A stretch of DNA of 64,000 nt, from NCBI GenBank assembly GCA_016271365.2, contig CM057452.1, forward strand, positions 1,239,037,001-1,239,101,000. The letters are read 5' to 3'. Positions 33,451 through 45,791 of this stretch are shown here, piece after piece (the first letter of the stretch is position 1; every line of letters starts with the position of its first letter). Origin of the DNA: Neoceratodus forsteri. Taxonomy: Eukaryota > Chordata > Ceratodontiformes > Ceratodontidae. The notes under the pieces were generated by a model, which was not told the DNA's origin, did no database searches, and saw only the letters and a list, made by a program, of their open reading frames with translations. A program made the position numbers and the translations under genes.

Positions 33451-36400
33451 ATTTTTTATGATATAACCTAACTGAACGTATAAACTGGGCTTCAGAATCC
33501 TTCAGAAGCAACTTCGTTGGTCTAAACACATTACCAGATAATTAATTAATTTCTTATGTACTGTATGAACAGCTTGTACCTAACCTGACCATCTACCTAG
33601 CAACAACCTAACTAAATAAAAATATAACTTTTTTCCATTACAATACAAATGTTTCCCCTTTTTAAATGCAAAAAAAAACAAAACACACTTCACAAGGGCA
33701 TAGGTTTCTTCAAAATAAAAGCACTCCCCAGGTTCATTCAAAGGCACTTAGCTTGCTTATCAAACTCATTGATTCTACTTAACAGCAACCTATTTAACAG
33801 AAATTAAAACCTTTTTTCATTACAGAAAAAAAGTTTTCAATTTTATAAGTGCAATGACCCACCCCAGAGCATGGGTTTCTTGAGATGTAATGCTATTTCT
33901 GGGAATGTTGAAAGTCACTGAACTATTGGTGTCTTGCCTTCCAATTCAGGTGGGGCACATATTCATTCTCTAGAAACACATATCCTGTTGTTGGTTATTG
34001 TTTACAGGTACTGTACTACATACCATGTATTATATTTTGAATGTTCATCTTATAGGCCTTGACAAAAAATTTGATCCTCTGGATTCCCCAAGAAATTGCA
34101 AACTGTTTTTACATGACTTTATTGGATTATCATGTAAGGGGAGGTTCTCATAGAGTTTGTAACCATAATGCTGTAGTTCCGCTAGACAGAAGATCTGTTG
34201 TTTTTATTATTATTACTATAAGGAAAATACATTTTAAATGTTTTCCAGCCACTTCTGGACAGCTGCCAGAACAATTTTTTTTTGTTTTGTTTTAATGAAA
34301 TTAATTAAGTCATGCAGTCAGATGCCACACTTTTCTCATTCTTAAAAAAAAAACTGCTAGATGACAACTATAATTACTTTCTGGAATATACAGTTTTTTT
34401 TTTTTTTTTGCTCAATTACAGTAAGTTACCAACCTTTATCTAGCCTATTTTGAGATTCTTAAATGGCTCTCTCATAAAGAAGGCAAGAATAATCAATTCA
34501 TTTGAATAATGTTTCTCTGGATCATTTGAACACAGGGACAAAAGAGCTCATCTGTATAGTGAAGGCACACAGCAGGGGAGTAATTGTGGATCTAATATTA
34601 GGTGGCTTTCTTGTAATAAGCAGCACAATAAGTAATGGTTTCTTTGACATTTCAAAAGGTATTGGCTTCTCGTCCCTGCATTCTGTGAGGAGCAGAGTCC
34701 AATCCCAGCTGCTTCATTAACGTCACTGATGTAATAACAGGCTTCATTATAAATCCGTGGGCTGGCTTTTTGCAAGAATCGTATACGTTTTTACAGTTGC
34801 TTCTTAAAACATTTAATGCACCCACCAGAATGTGTGCAATCCAGTGCACACTACTTAGAGCTCTTTTAGGAATTGTGGCTATAAATCTGATCTCATTAAT
34901 GCATATGTCTGTGAGTTTTCTTTCCTTGATAGCAGTTTCCATTGTAAGAGCTTTAAGGATTAACAGACCAGTGCTAAAGGTCCACGAGTACTGGTATCAT
35001 GCTGGAGTAGGGATTCAGATAACAAAAAACATAAATTGTAGCTACATTAAATCAGCAACTTCTTCAGCACAACACTATCATTCTCTTTGCCAGTGCTGTT
35101 GTTACTTTGGCCCTTGAGGGTTTTAGCTTAGTATCCAAGGAAGCCAGCTTTGGGTGTTATGAAGCTGCACATGTCCTGAAAAGTATGGGGCATGGTGTAG
35201 CACGCCAGTTAATTACTGAAATGCAAAACAATGTCCACGCCACTTGTAGCAGATTCCTTAGTTGTAGTGCATTTAATGAGCTAGTGTACTGTCTAAAATT
35301 AGTATTAGCATTTAAAAGTAGTCAGCTATTACCTTCTATATCTGAGGTGCTTGTTCACCTCCCTTTGGGTAATGATAGGATTTTTTTTACCTGATAGTAA
35401 TATGTGAGATATGTGGACCAGCACTCTGCCTTGCAGCTGATATACAGTATCTAATTCTAACCCCCCCACACACTCATACACTAGCTACTCAGGAAGAGCC
35501 ACTTAGTAGCTGCCAGGTCAATCACCTGTGATGCCACAGCCAGTGAGGTTGCAGTGCTGATGATGTAGTGGGTGGAATTGAACTAGATATGTCAGCTACT
35601 AGACAGAGTGGTAATCCACATATCCAGCATAATAATGTGACTGACACATAGAAATCATTCTAATAAGCAAACAGAAAAAGGAAAAAAAATACTTCAGAAA
35701 GAAAAAAAATTACTATTTACTACTTCTTAAAATGTGTATCATTTTCCTATATGCTTTTTTTTGGTTCTATTAGCTCTTTAAACAGCTACAGTTAATATGC
35801 ATGGACTCAAACACTTTGATGAATTCTTGCTTTGCTGTTGATATTGATGTACTTTCTCCAGAACAGATCTGACTGTCCTTGAAGGGACTTGGCTAGGTGT
35901 TCTTTATAGTCTTTCTTTCTTTCTTTTTTTTCCCCAGAGGGGATCAGGTGTATTTTTTACTTTCAGTCAAACTATAGTATGTTCTCAGCCCTTACCAACA
36001 GGGAGACTTTCAAAGATCTATATAAGACCCACCATCATTAAGCCAAGGCAGAAACCCATGCTATTTCCTAGCTATGCCATTGTAGTTTTCCTCCTCAGTG
36101 CATGCAGATCCCTGAAGCTGGAAAGATACTGGTTGCAAGTTGCAACTACTCTTCATCTCATCAGGCTAAGCTCTCAATCACAACTCAACATAGTGTAGAT
36201 ACCGTACATATGCTGTGGTCCACCAGGATCAAGCATTCTTATTAAGGTTTTTACTGTGCTATTTTGTAGAACACTATAGGATCTTGATGTAATTCATGGT
36301 GATTACTCCCATTTGTCATGCAGTAAACAATGAAATATTACACAGAGCACTTGATCCTAGTGGACAAAACTGTAGTTAGATAGGTATGGATAACGATTTC

Positions 36401-36599
36401 CATCCATCTACAATAGTCTACAAATGGTTCCTTCTAAAAGCTAGTGGCTCCCTTCCACATTTTCAGGTCTCACGTTATCCTCTGTGTTCCAAATTATCCC
36501 TTTGTGTCTTTTCCATTTGATGCTGAAATGTGGAATAGATCTGACCAGCATTAACTTCTCATTACAAAAATACTTCCTTGCATTATTTCTAAACATTCT
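33451..36599. other. ~3.1 kb without recognisable features
   Basis: AT-rich sequence with poly-A/T runs (34380-34405, 35915-35935). Frames of 60-115 codons at 34059-35394 show no domain and overlap one another. No exon-like splice context was convincing. It may be old, decayed repeat or unique intergenic DNA. Confidence 0.45.
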
Positions 36600-36845
36600 T
36601 CTTATAAATATGACACTGCCTTCAGGGGATTGTCAGACCCTCTAGTCTACACAGTTCAATGGTGTATATCCCTTTATACAGTTCCGTGAATTTGAAGGTA
36701 TTTACCATGCCCCAAGGAGTACATACTAATGTACTGGTAGGTAATTTCTGTCCTGGAATCATCGTTGTCATCCTCCTCTCTATTTATTCTACATTTTTCT
36801 TAACTTTTATTTTGTGAAGGTTTCAAAACTGTACGAAACATCAGA
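36600..36845 (-). mobile_element. CR1 LINE relic (RT C-terminus)
   Basis: The plus strand TTTCAAAACTGTACGAAACA block parallels TCTCCAAAACTGCACGCAGT in the complement of the long CR1 (near 26950). Minus-strand peptides are scrambled. Low identity, identified by block order. Confidence 0.5.
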
Positions 36846-38304
36846 TTGAAGTGGAGGCCTGGGCTGAACTATATTCTCCAGATGTCTTTGCACTAAGTGA
36901 GACATGGTTAAAATCTGGTATCACGAATGCTGAAATTAGTGTCCCTGGTTATAACATATTTAGGAAAGACAGGCCTAAAGGCAGAGTCAGTGGGATCATG
37001 ATTTATATAAAAAAGGAGTTTGTGACAACTGAAATCCGTTTGTTGAATGGGCCCATGGAGTTTGTAGAACATGTTGATATTCAAGTTACTTTTGGTTCAG
37101 TCAAAAAGTTAATTATTTGTTGCATTTACATTCCATTTGAACACCATAAATAGGGCTTACATGAGTTTATAGATAATGTTAAAACAAATAATTTAGGTGA
37201 ACTTATGGTGCTAGGAGATTTCAATTCAAATTGGTAGGACATGATTTTGTTAGATTGTTTGGTATTTTGGGTCTTTCTCACTTACATCAACTTATTTCTC
37301 TGCCCAATAGACTAAATAATAAAACAAATAGGCATATAGGCTTAGATTGGATTTTGGCTAACAGACCTGGTCACATTCTAAAGTGTGGTGTGATAGCTGA
37401 CTCACTGAGTGATCACAACCCAATCTTTTGCATATGGAAACATAAAAGTCCCAGAAAACCTGCACCCTTTATAAAAATGGTTAGGAATTTGACTAACTTT
37501 GATTTTCAGGGATTTGGGGCAAAATTATGTGATGTTGATTGGTCTTTTATGCTTTCAATACTGGATGTAAACTGCCTTACATTTTTTAGTAACAGAATTT
37601 ACCGCAGTTTTAAAATGTTTTTCCCCTTATATTAAAAAACATAAATCAGGGAAAAGGTCTGGATGGATGACCACTCCCTTGTTAGAATTAATGAAAGAAC
37701 ATGACAAACTTTGGAAAAAGTATAAACAGGATGGTTTGACTGCAACTTTTCATGAAAATCGATCCACATGTAACAAATGTAAAGCCAAGATTAAATTAGA
37801 CAAACAGAATTATTTAAAGCAAAAATAAACTGATGGGCTATGAGACCCTAAGAAAGTTTGGCATATGATTAATGGCCTGATTAAACCTGCAAATGGGACT
37901 GGACCCCATCTGAAAGATGGGCCTGAAGTAGTTACTTGTACTTTGGCAATAGCTAACAAGTTTAATACAGAATTTACAGATCTTGATTCTTATTTTACTG
38001 AATTCAATGTATCCTTTAAGAATGATTCAACTGTTGTCATAACTGGCAGACCTAAATTCTATTTAAGAATTACTTCACCCCTGGAAGTATTAAAACATTT
38101 GCAACAGTTGAAATTGGATGGTTCAGCTGGTTATGAAGGATTACCACCTAATTTGTTACATGAGCCAGTTGAAGAACTGGTTTATCCAGTTTGTATTTTA
38201 ATGAATTTGTCCTTTATTACTGGTCAACTTCCTAATCTTTGGAAACACTCTTTATTTGTACCAGTTCATAAGTCCAGCCCAGTGTCTGATTTTGGGAATT
38301 ACAG
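36846..38304 (+). pseudogene. L2-like LINE copy 1: endonuclease and RT start
   Basis: The endonuclease begins within PDVFALSETWLKSG (36880), followed by VPGYNIFRKDRP and IYIKKEF. GDFNSN (about 37215) ends in a frameshift; LDWILANRP and the SLSDHNPIFCIWK motif (about 37400-37440) follow in the next frame. After further breaks, a 148-codon frame (37865-38311) contains LDGSAGYEGLPPNLLHE and LWKHSLFVPVHKSSPVSDFGNYS, which leads into the RT domain. Features such as YADD in segment 2 and the SETW/SDHNPIF pattern suit the L2/CR1 group. The 5' part is missing. A CR1 fragment interrupts it at 38304. Confidence 0.85.
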
Positions 38305-38870
38305 TTGCTGAGACCCCATCTGGAGTACAGCATGCAGTTATTGGGACCCCATCTCTGCAAGGACATAGACAGCATGGAGGCAGCCCAGAGAAGGGCAATA
38401 AAATGATGCAGGGTCTGCAACACAAGCCATATGAAGAAAGACTAAAGGAACTTAATATGTATGCCCTTGAGGAAAGGAGGGAAAGGGGGGACATGATAGA
38501 AACTTTCAAGTACCTCAAGGGAATCAAGAAAGTCCAAAAGGGTAGCATCTTTCAGAAAAAGGGATGTGCAAGAACAAGGGGTCACAATCTGAAGACAGAG
38601 GGGGGACAGCTCAGGAGCAATGTGAGGAAGTATTTTTTCACAGAATGAGTGGTGGACACATGGAACAGACTTCCTGGGGAGGTTGTGGGGTCACAAACAG
38701 TGGGGGAATTCAAGAATGCATTGGACAGACATAAGGCAAGTCTAGTGGGGGGGTAGGAAGAGGTAGGCTGTTGGTTAACTAGGATCTGCAGCTTATCCAA
38801 TAGTAGGGAAATGGGCAGACTAGGTGGGCCAAGTGGTCCTTATCTGCCATCAAAGTCTATGTTTCTATGT
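38305..38870 (+). mobile_element. CR1 3' fragment inserted in L2-like LINE
   Basis: Starts within RT (GAGACCCCATCTGGAGTACA), continues with YEERLKELNMYALEERRERG and DMIETFKYLKGIKK, then the 3' UTR, and ends CTATGTTTCTATGT at 38870, the CR1 terminal repeat. The host LINE frame (GNYS | CPISILS-like) resumes directly after, so the edges are well placed. No clear target duplication. Confidence 0.9.
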
Positions 38871-40316
38871 AATTTCCATCTTGTCTGCTTTGTCAAAAAT
38901 TCAAGAGAGAATTGTGTATAGACAACTTATTGAATATATTTATACTTATGGATTGCTATCTTTGAAACATCATGGTTGCCAGAAAAGGCATGGAGCAGAG
39001 ACTGCCTTGGTTGAGATCACAAACGTGGTCCTAAGGGGAATGGAAATGGGTTGTTTAACTGGAGCCACATTCATGGACTTGACCAAGGCATTCGATTTGG
39101 TTGAACCTGAGGTATTAATTGCTAGACTGGAATCTTTGGGTTTAGGTGATTCTGCTCTGTGTTGGTTTTCAGACTATCTTCATTACAGATACCAAATGGT
39201 AAAATTTAGAGGAACAATTTCTGATAAAGTTTTAGTTAAGTGTGGAGTCCCTCAGAGCTCTACACTTAGACCAATATTATTTTCCTTATTTTTTGATAAA
39301 ATCTCTTCAATATTACATACTGTTAAATCTACTTTTTATGCAGATGATGCAGTAATTTATCTGCATGGGTCAACAATAAGTGAGTTAAATCTTGAATTAA
39401 CAAATGAGATGTCTAGATTATACCATTGGCTAGCCTCAAATAAATAGGTTTTCAACAAAACAAAAACTATGGTATTTGGGACTGCACTTAGGGTAAGCGA
39501 TATGGGGTTTTCTCTTTAAATCTTGGCCCCTAATGGCACAAAATATGAGAATGTAATAGATATTCATTATCTAGGGGGGGTACATTGGACCCTAATTTGA
39601 CTTATGATTTGCATTTGGCTTAAATAACTTCTGAGGTTCATTCTAAAATTGCATTGTTATATAGACTAAGGTCATTCTTGATTAGTGAGCTAAGACTGGC
39701 AATTGCAAAATTGTATTTATACCCACTAGTTAATTATGATGCCATAATTACAGATAATGTCTACACAAGTTTTGCACTTAAGAAATCTGTTTTATTGCAA
39801 TCAATTGATATATTTGCATTTTCAGATGATAGGTCCACAAATCATTGTGTGATTTTACATGAGATGGGTTGGTTACCCATCCCGCTAAATTATAATTTTT
39901 TATTAGCAAAATTTGCACATAGGCTGATGCATGGAGGAGCCCCTCAAAGTTTGTTAAAATATTTTCAACCATATTAGTCTCACTATTACTCTAGAGCCAG
40001 GTCTGATAATACTATATTTAAACTTCCGGTCATGAGGACTTCTTGTGGACAGAGGGTGTTTGCTTATGCCGCTCCTAACAACTGGAATGGGGTCCCTATT
40101 GATATTTGGAATGTAGGATCAATTTAGTTTTTTTCTAGAACATTGTTTCAGTATTCTCTGTCTCTATCAGAATGTAAGTGTTATGACTAATGTTATTTAT
40201 TGTAACTGTTTTACCCTATGTATATTCATATGACTTGTTTGTCTGAATTTGTTGGATCACATCTATTAAAGGATTTAATGTCTAGTGTGCCTACCCATTA
40301 AGCATAAAAAACAAAC
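38871..40316 (+). pseudogene. L2-like LINE copy 1: RT domain and 3' end
   Basis: The frame 38824-39447 carries the RT: QERIVYRQLIEY, MDLTKAFDLVEPEVLIARL, CGVPQSSTLRPILFSLFF and the catalytic FYADDAVIY (about 39340). Downstream relics include LRLAIAKLYLYPLVNYDAI and LHEMGWLPIPLNYNFL (to 39977). A 3' UTR follows, ending in an (AAAC)n tail near 40300-40325. Several stops separate the parts. Confidence 0.85.
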
Positions 40317-41899
40317 AAACAAACAGATGGGATCTGCACAGTAACCTTTTCGGTAGCTTGATCAGCCTTGCGCTGCTGCTTGTGAATTTTTGTCTGATAC
40401 ACCCCAATATCCTGTTTGTTTTTCACATACTTTGCTACACTGACTAGATATTTTCAAGTCACAGCTTCTGATGATGTTTAAATCTTTTTAATTTTTTGGG
40501 GAGGCTTGCACATTAGCTCCATCTACACATTATACCATAACACTAGAGCTTCCAGAGAATCTCCTCCATTGAGCCAAAGAACACCTGCCCTCCTTCTCCT
40601 TTGTTCTTCTCAGGTATTTGCTGCCCACTGCCTAGTCTGGATGTGTCCATGAGTGCCTTATATATATTCTTTATCAGCCTCATACCTCTCTTTGTGTACC
40701 TGGTGCTTGTCCGATCTCCTTGTTCTTCATGGTAAGAAGCCCTCCAAGCTTATCTCTGGTGGGGAAATGAGGAGCAATGTGGCCACCCAAATATTATAGG
40801 TGCTGAAGCTATATATCATTGCAGGCTGCCCCTGGATAGCAAAGTTTCTGAGTGGTCCGTATGCCAACAGCTCACATTTCCAAAAGTGTGGCCTAAGGGA
40901 GGAGATTCACTCGAAGATCTACTGTTATGGTAAGTAAATGTTCTTTGTCTCTATTTTATACTTTTTTCATCCTTTTTTCACCTCTTACATTTTGGCAATA
41001 ATAGCACTCATCAGCCTAATGTCTTGATAATTAGTCCATTCTGTCCCCACTGAGATAATATAGCCACTGCCTGATCAGGCACCAAAGGCTGAAACAAGAC
41101 TTGGGCCACAATATTCACAGATGCTGCTGATCACAATTCTGACAATATGGACTTGGGGGAAGAAGGAATTATGCTTCTATTGTATCCTGGTCCCCCACTA
41201 ACACCACTAACTTTTGGCCTTCTAACTGGCTGAATGATGGTCAAGTGACTGGTCTGGTGGGTTTGGTGTACTTAAAGCTTAGAACCTCATTCTGTTCTCC
41301 CTGATTTAGCTCCACATTCATAGGATGATCTTGAAACTGTAGTACCTTGATCCCCAGTTCTCATCATCCACCCTTGTCTGCGCATTTCCCATCAAAAATC
41401 TCTTTTTCCTGGGCCTAGCTTGTCCATATCTGCTCCCCTTGAAGTATAGTCCAGCAGGTGTTGACAATATACATAAGGCTCACACCAGTGCAACGCTTCT
41501 CCAACCTTCTTGATGACATCTTCCATTGAAGGTTATGGCTGCCTTTTCATGGGCACAAACTGTTATGAGCAGAGTTGTAGTCTTACTGAATGAACATCCA
41601 TATCCTTCAACCACAGGCAGTGAAGTCCTGAAGCACTGCACTGTGGAATTAGGTAGCTGCAATGGCAAACTCATTGTTATTCAGGGGATCATGGTGTGCC
41701 TTATTCCTTTGTCCACCTTGTGGTTTTGTTAAACAATTTGTTGTATGTTTTTTGCACTAACCACCACCTGCATGGTGCAGCAATAAACTGTCTCACTTTA
41801 ATTTGTTTTTCCCCCTAAACTCATTGCTTATTGGTGGACAACTATCCAAGGTCTTAATAAAGTATCTTGGCTATACTTTTTCTACTATTTTTCTCTTGC
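40317..41899. other. No gene recognised
   Basis: Starts with the LINE's AAAC tail. The remainder has only short frames without domains. Confidence 0.4.
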
Positions 41900-42260
41900 C
41901 TCCTCTTTTACTGTAAATGCTCTTCATCCAAGCAAACCATTTTACCTGGTAAGACAAGATGTGGTATCACTTGTTTGCCTTGTGGAACATGTTACTCTCC
42001 CCTACCCATCAGGGAGGTACTCCACACAGTCTCTTATTGACATCCAATACAGATACTGATTTGTATATGTGTTACTGCCCATCCACTTGCTTTTCTTGTG
42101 GACAGCAGTGATGCACATGTAGGTCAGTCATCAGCAGTTTTTTCCTGTGCAACATAGCCAGCATTTTAGTTCCAATTTCAGTGATGCTTTCTTTTCAAAC
42201 ACCAAATCACAGCTTTTGAAAATGGTGTCTTTTCCCCCAGCACTAACATTGCTATGATCC
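41900..42260 (+). pseudogene. Possible Penelope-like GIY-YIG relic
   Basis: Plus-strand frame fragments give LPCGTCYSPL followed by YCPSTCFSCGQ and a later SNTKSQLLKMVSFPP stretch, similar in order to the Cys-rich and nuclease region of Penelope-like elements. Stops are frequent and no motif is complete. Confidence 0.3.
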
Positions 42261-43439
42261 ACTGGATAAATCATGGGCCCCACATTTGGTGTCAAGTTAG
42301 TTACTGGAGTCCTGGGGGTGACACTGATTGCACTCATTCTTCATCTTGACTGGATAAGTTCCCCAAGTGACAGGCACCGTAGGATTTGATTCAGGAAGAA
42401 GCACATGTTGGTCCCTACTTAAGAACATTTCAGACTTCTCTCTTTCTCTCTTGCTGTTCCACAACTCTACATTTCTCACTTGAAAGAAAAAAAAAACAGT
42501 CTTTCAATGACTCCGGCACGCCTGTATATGTCTGCTCGGCCATACCAGTGGTTTTTATTATTGTATAATAGAGTCATGCCTGCTGAACATGTGAGTCCCT
42601 GAAAGGTACGCCAGACTCCGTTCCATATTTTTTGAATTTGGTGCCTTGCTCTCTGCAGTACTCAATTGGAGCTGCAATCAGCTGTGGGAATTCAGTGCTC
42701 TGTCAAATTTAGATCAGAAATATCTCTCTTCTTAGTGCGGCTCCTGCTTAGTCAATTCAGAACTCTACCTATTAATTTGCAGCATCTATTTTTTATTAGG
42801 GACTCTGCAACCTAAATGAATTATTTCTTTCTCAGCAGGAGATATCACTTGCTACTGCAGGCCCCTATTTAATCAGGGTTTCTACTCGAAAAGGCTGCTC
42901 CTTATCTTTATTCAGGAGTGCTGCAGCTTGTAAAACTTAATCCCTAAGACAGCCCCTAATTTAATTAAGGGATCCTGCTGCTAGAAACTCCTTATCTTAA
43001 TTCAGGAGTGCTGCAGCCTGTAAAACATAGCACAGTAGCTCATGTACTCAACTGGAATCTTTTTGTTGCCTGATCTGTACTCAACTGGGAATCGTTTTGC
43101 AGCCTGAACTCGCTCCTTCCCACCCTCCCCAGCACATTCCCCCAACACTTTTTAAATGGTCTTTTATCCAGGATGCCACCGCCCACTTAAGACACCAGCC
43201 CAGTCAGCTCTTCAGTCTACACTCCTGCCTAGGAGCTATGACAGGACTGGACAAATACTGGAGCCCAATCTGTCTCTGAGCATGTCTCTTTCAATTCTGC
43301 TCAATCTGTCTTGAGCTATTTTATAGCCAGCTCCCACTAGAGGGCTGACTTGACTTTCATTCTATTCTCTCCTATAAGGAAACTATTCTCACTTAACCTT
43401 AACCTATGGCGTCAGGCTAAATCCCTCTCCCCCACCTAT
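42261..43439. other. No gene; short tandem repeats
   Basis: Holds a ~90-bp tandem repeat (42861-43030, about 1.9 copies with TTCAGGAGTGCTGCAGC in each) and a ~37-bp repeat of GTACTCAACTGGAATC at 43040-43100. It could be the 5' UTR of the LINE that follows. Confidence 0.5.
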
Positions 43440-44021
43440 CCAAATGTTATACCTCTCCAATTTCTACACCACACTGCTTAACCACCCCCCCACCCCTTCA
43501 ACTCTTAATCTAACTATAACTATGAAACTAACTGGCTGCTTCTTTGCCATCCTACATATCTCCCTTTGCACATCCTGTGACCTTCTCATCTCCTCCTGTA
43601 CTGTAAGTGGGAGCAATACCATGGTGACCAAAATGTTCACCTCCACAGCCCACCCCAAGTTCTTACCCAAGTCTCCTCACAATGCCTATATACCCTTCCA
43701 TGCCTACCTAAACTACATATTGTAAAACTAGTGAGCTGGCTATATGACGATCAATCCATGATCCTCCTCCTCCAGAGTGGGAAAATAGATTGACACCAGA
43801 CACACTCCCCCTTGGCAGCATGCTGCTTCACTTATTCTCTTGCCTCCTACTAGCAGGGGATGGGAAGCCCAATCTGGGACCCATTGCTTATATCAATCCC
43901 TCCCAAACCCCCTGGACCACTTATCAGTGTGACTCCAAGGGGCTCAAAATAGTTCATCTAAACTGCCAGAGTCTGCAACCAAAAATGGAAGAACTTGAGG
44001 CTTGGGTCTGCTCCCTAAAAC
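43440..44021 (+). pseudogene. L2-like LINE copy 2: 5' region and endonuclease start
   Basis: Frame 43790-44176 carries LLLAGDGKPNLGP and LKIVHLNCQSLQPKMEELEAW, the standard opening of L2-clade ORF2 before the endonuclease. It breaks at SLKP where a hAT element is inserted and resumes at 45792 with LEITETWLKSSI. The upstream 93-codon frame (43444-43725) has no recognised domain. Confidence 0.8.
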
Positions 44022-45783
44022 CAGGGCCCCATGTTTACTGCGGCAAAGTGGACCTACATTCTGTGGCAGAACCTCATACTCTCTGTGGTAGAACAACTAC
44101 TGATTCTGCGTCCATTCTGTGGCAGATAAAATTGTGGTTAAACAGCGCACCTTCAAGAGGATTAAGTCTTAGTTAACCCTTTGACTGTCTTCATGCAACC
44201 ACTCTGCTACACTGAAAGTGGAATACCAGGCCATTTAATAGTATGTGGTCTTCTTATCACAAATATTAAACTTCAATAACCCAGACCTGGTGCAGCCATG
44301 GGCATCAGTGTTCTCTTTTGATGACTTTTCCCTCCCACTTGAATTTGAAGGCTCATCTGTTCCTCTGGAAATTGGTGGCCTTTGCTGTTCTTCTAGGTTA
44401 TAATTGGAGGAGGACATACACACTCAGTTAAAATTACACAGAAGGCAAAACCTGCTTGGATTTCTTCTGGTTTATATTTACAGTTAGCAGATGCTTTCTT
44501 GACGAGGTGTCTTTGTAAATGAGTCTATGACTCAAAGGTCTGTAAACCGATGATCTAATAAATAAATAAAAATAAAATAACTAAAGACAGACTCCAGCTT
44601 GAAAGCCTTTTTTTTTCTGATTTTGATCAACGTTCTTTCAGATTATTATTTTTTTAAACTAAGAATACCCCCCAATTGCCTTGCAACAAACATGCTGAGT
44701 GCAGTGTGCAAATCTGTGTGTTGGGGGTCCTATAACAGTGAAGGAGGGTGTAACTTGCAGTGTTTGTAGGATATGTTGACTCCTGATTTTTCTTTTGGGG
44801 GACACATTAAAAAATATAAGCAAGTCATTCTTATTAAGCTGGAGTACAGTAACCTTGGTTAGCATGTTCTCTTCTCCTCACAATGCAGGGGGTTGTGGTG
44901 TTCTTCATTTAGTGACCCTCATTTCACTTATGTATAACAACAATCAGAATCTCCATTATGATTTTTTCCTGCTTGCTCCAGCTCTAGAATACCCTGGTCC
45001 CCAACTCTGCTGCAGCTGGGCAACCTGACCCTCCTTAAGAATTGAGCTTGATGCCACCACTTAGGCTGCAGGTTCAAATCAGCAAAGAGATTACTCTCAC
45101 ACTTGCAGATATAGATCTGCGGCCCACAAATCATAACTGTGATTGATGTCCACCAGTGGGGATTGAGTCCTCTGCTCAGTCTACTGCCAGCCCTATGTTT
45201 CTGCAGTCAGCTTCTCCTCCGATACCTGCCACCACACCTAGATCAATTCCACCTCCACAGGCAACACTAAATCTTCTCACTTCTTGACTACTGCTCACCT
45301 TACAGTTCTTCCTTTCAAATTCATTGTCCAAGGATTCAGCGTGTACCATAAGCAGCCTCACAATGAAAAATGAACATGGCTGAGCTAGCCACACCTACAC
45401 CTACACAGAAGCAAATCATATCTGCCATTGACCTAATCCAGTTCTGCTACTCCTGCATCACCACCCTCCAACACACAATACTAGCTGGACGGAGTTATAT
45501 AACAAGAGCCAACATGAGTCAAGATGCCATGTGGCCACTAGCTTTTCGGCTTTGTAGTGGATGGCATCAGTTTGTTGCCCCTTCTAATGAGCATGTATGC
45601 CATGGCATACTTAACATATCCGTAGCTTTGCCCTTGTCTTGTGTGATCACATAGCACAACTAGCATTTCTTCGGCTGTGTGGCTGGTTTCCTGATTTCTG
45701 CGGCCAGCACTGATTTCTGCGGTCAGCTCTGATTTCTGCTGCCACTGCTGCAACCACAGAATCACAGAAAACTCGGGTCCCTG
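44022..45783. mobile_element. 1762-bp non-autonomous hAT with 8-bp TSD
   Basis: CCTAAAAC flanks both ends (44014-44021 and 45784-45791). Terminal inverted repeats CAGGGCCCCATGTTTACTG and, inverted, CAGGGACCCGAGTTTTCTG match in 15 of 19 positions. Subterminal motifs repeat near both ends: ATTCTGTGGCAGA-like copies at 44057-44130, and three 19-bp CTGATTTCTGC units at 45691-45747, typical of transposase-binding arrays. The interior has no transposase motif. A LINE-like tail with AATAAA repeats sits at about 44560-44580, suggesting an internal nested insertion. Confidence 0.92.
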
Positions 45784-45791
45784 CCTAAAAC

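Noticed and set aside
34502..35394. Run of 70-115-codon frames suggestive of host exons
   Set aside because: Overlapping, no domains, no consistent splice signals or phase.
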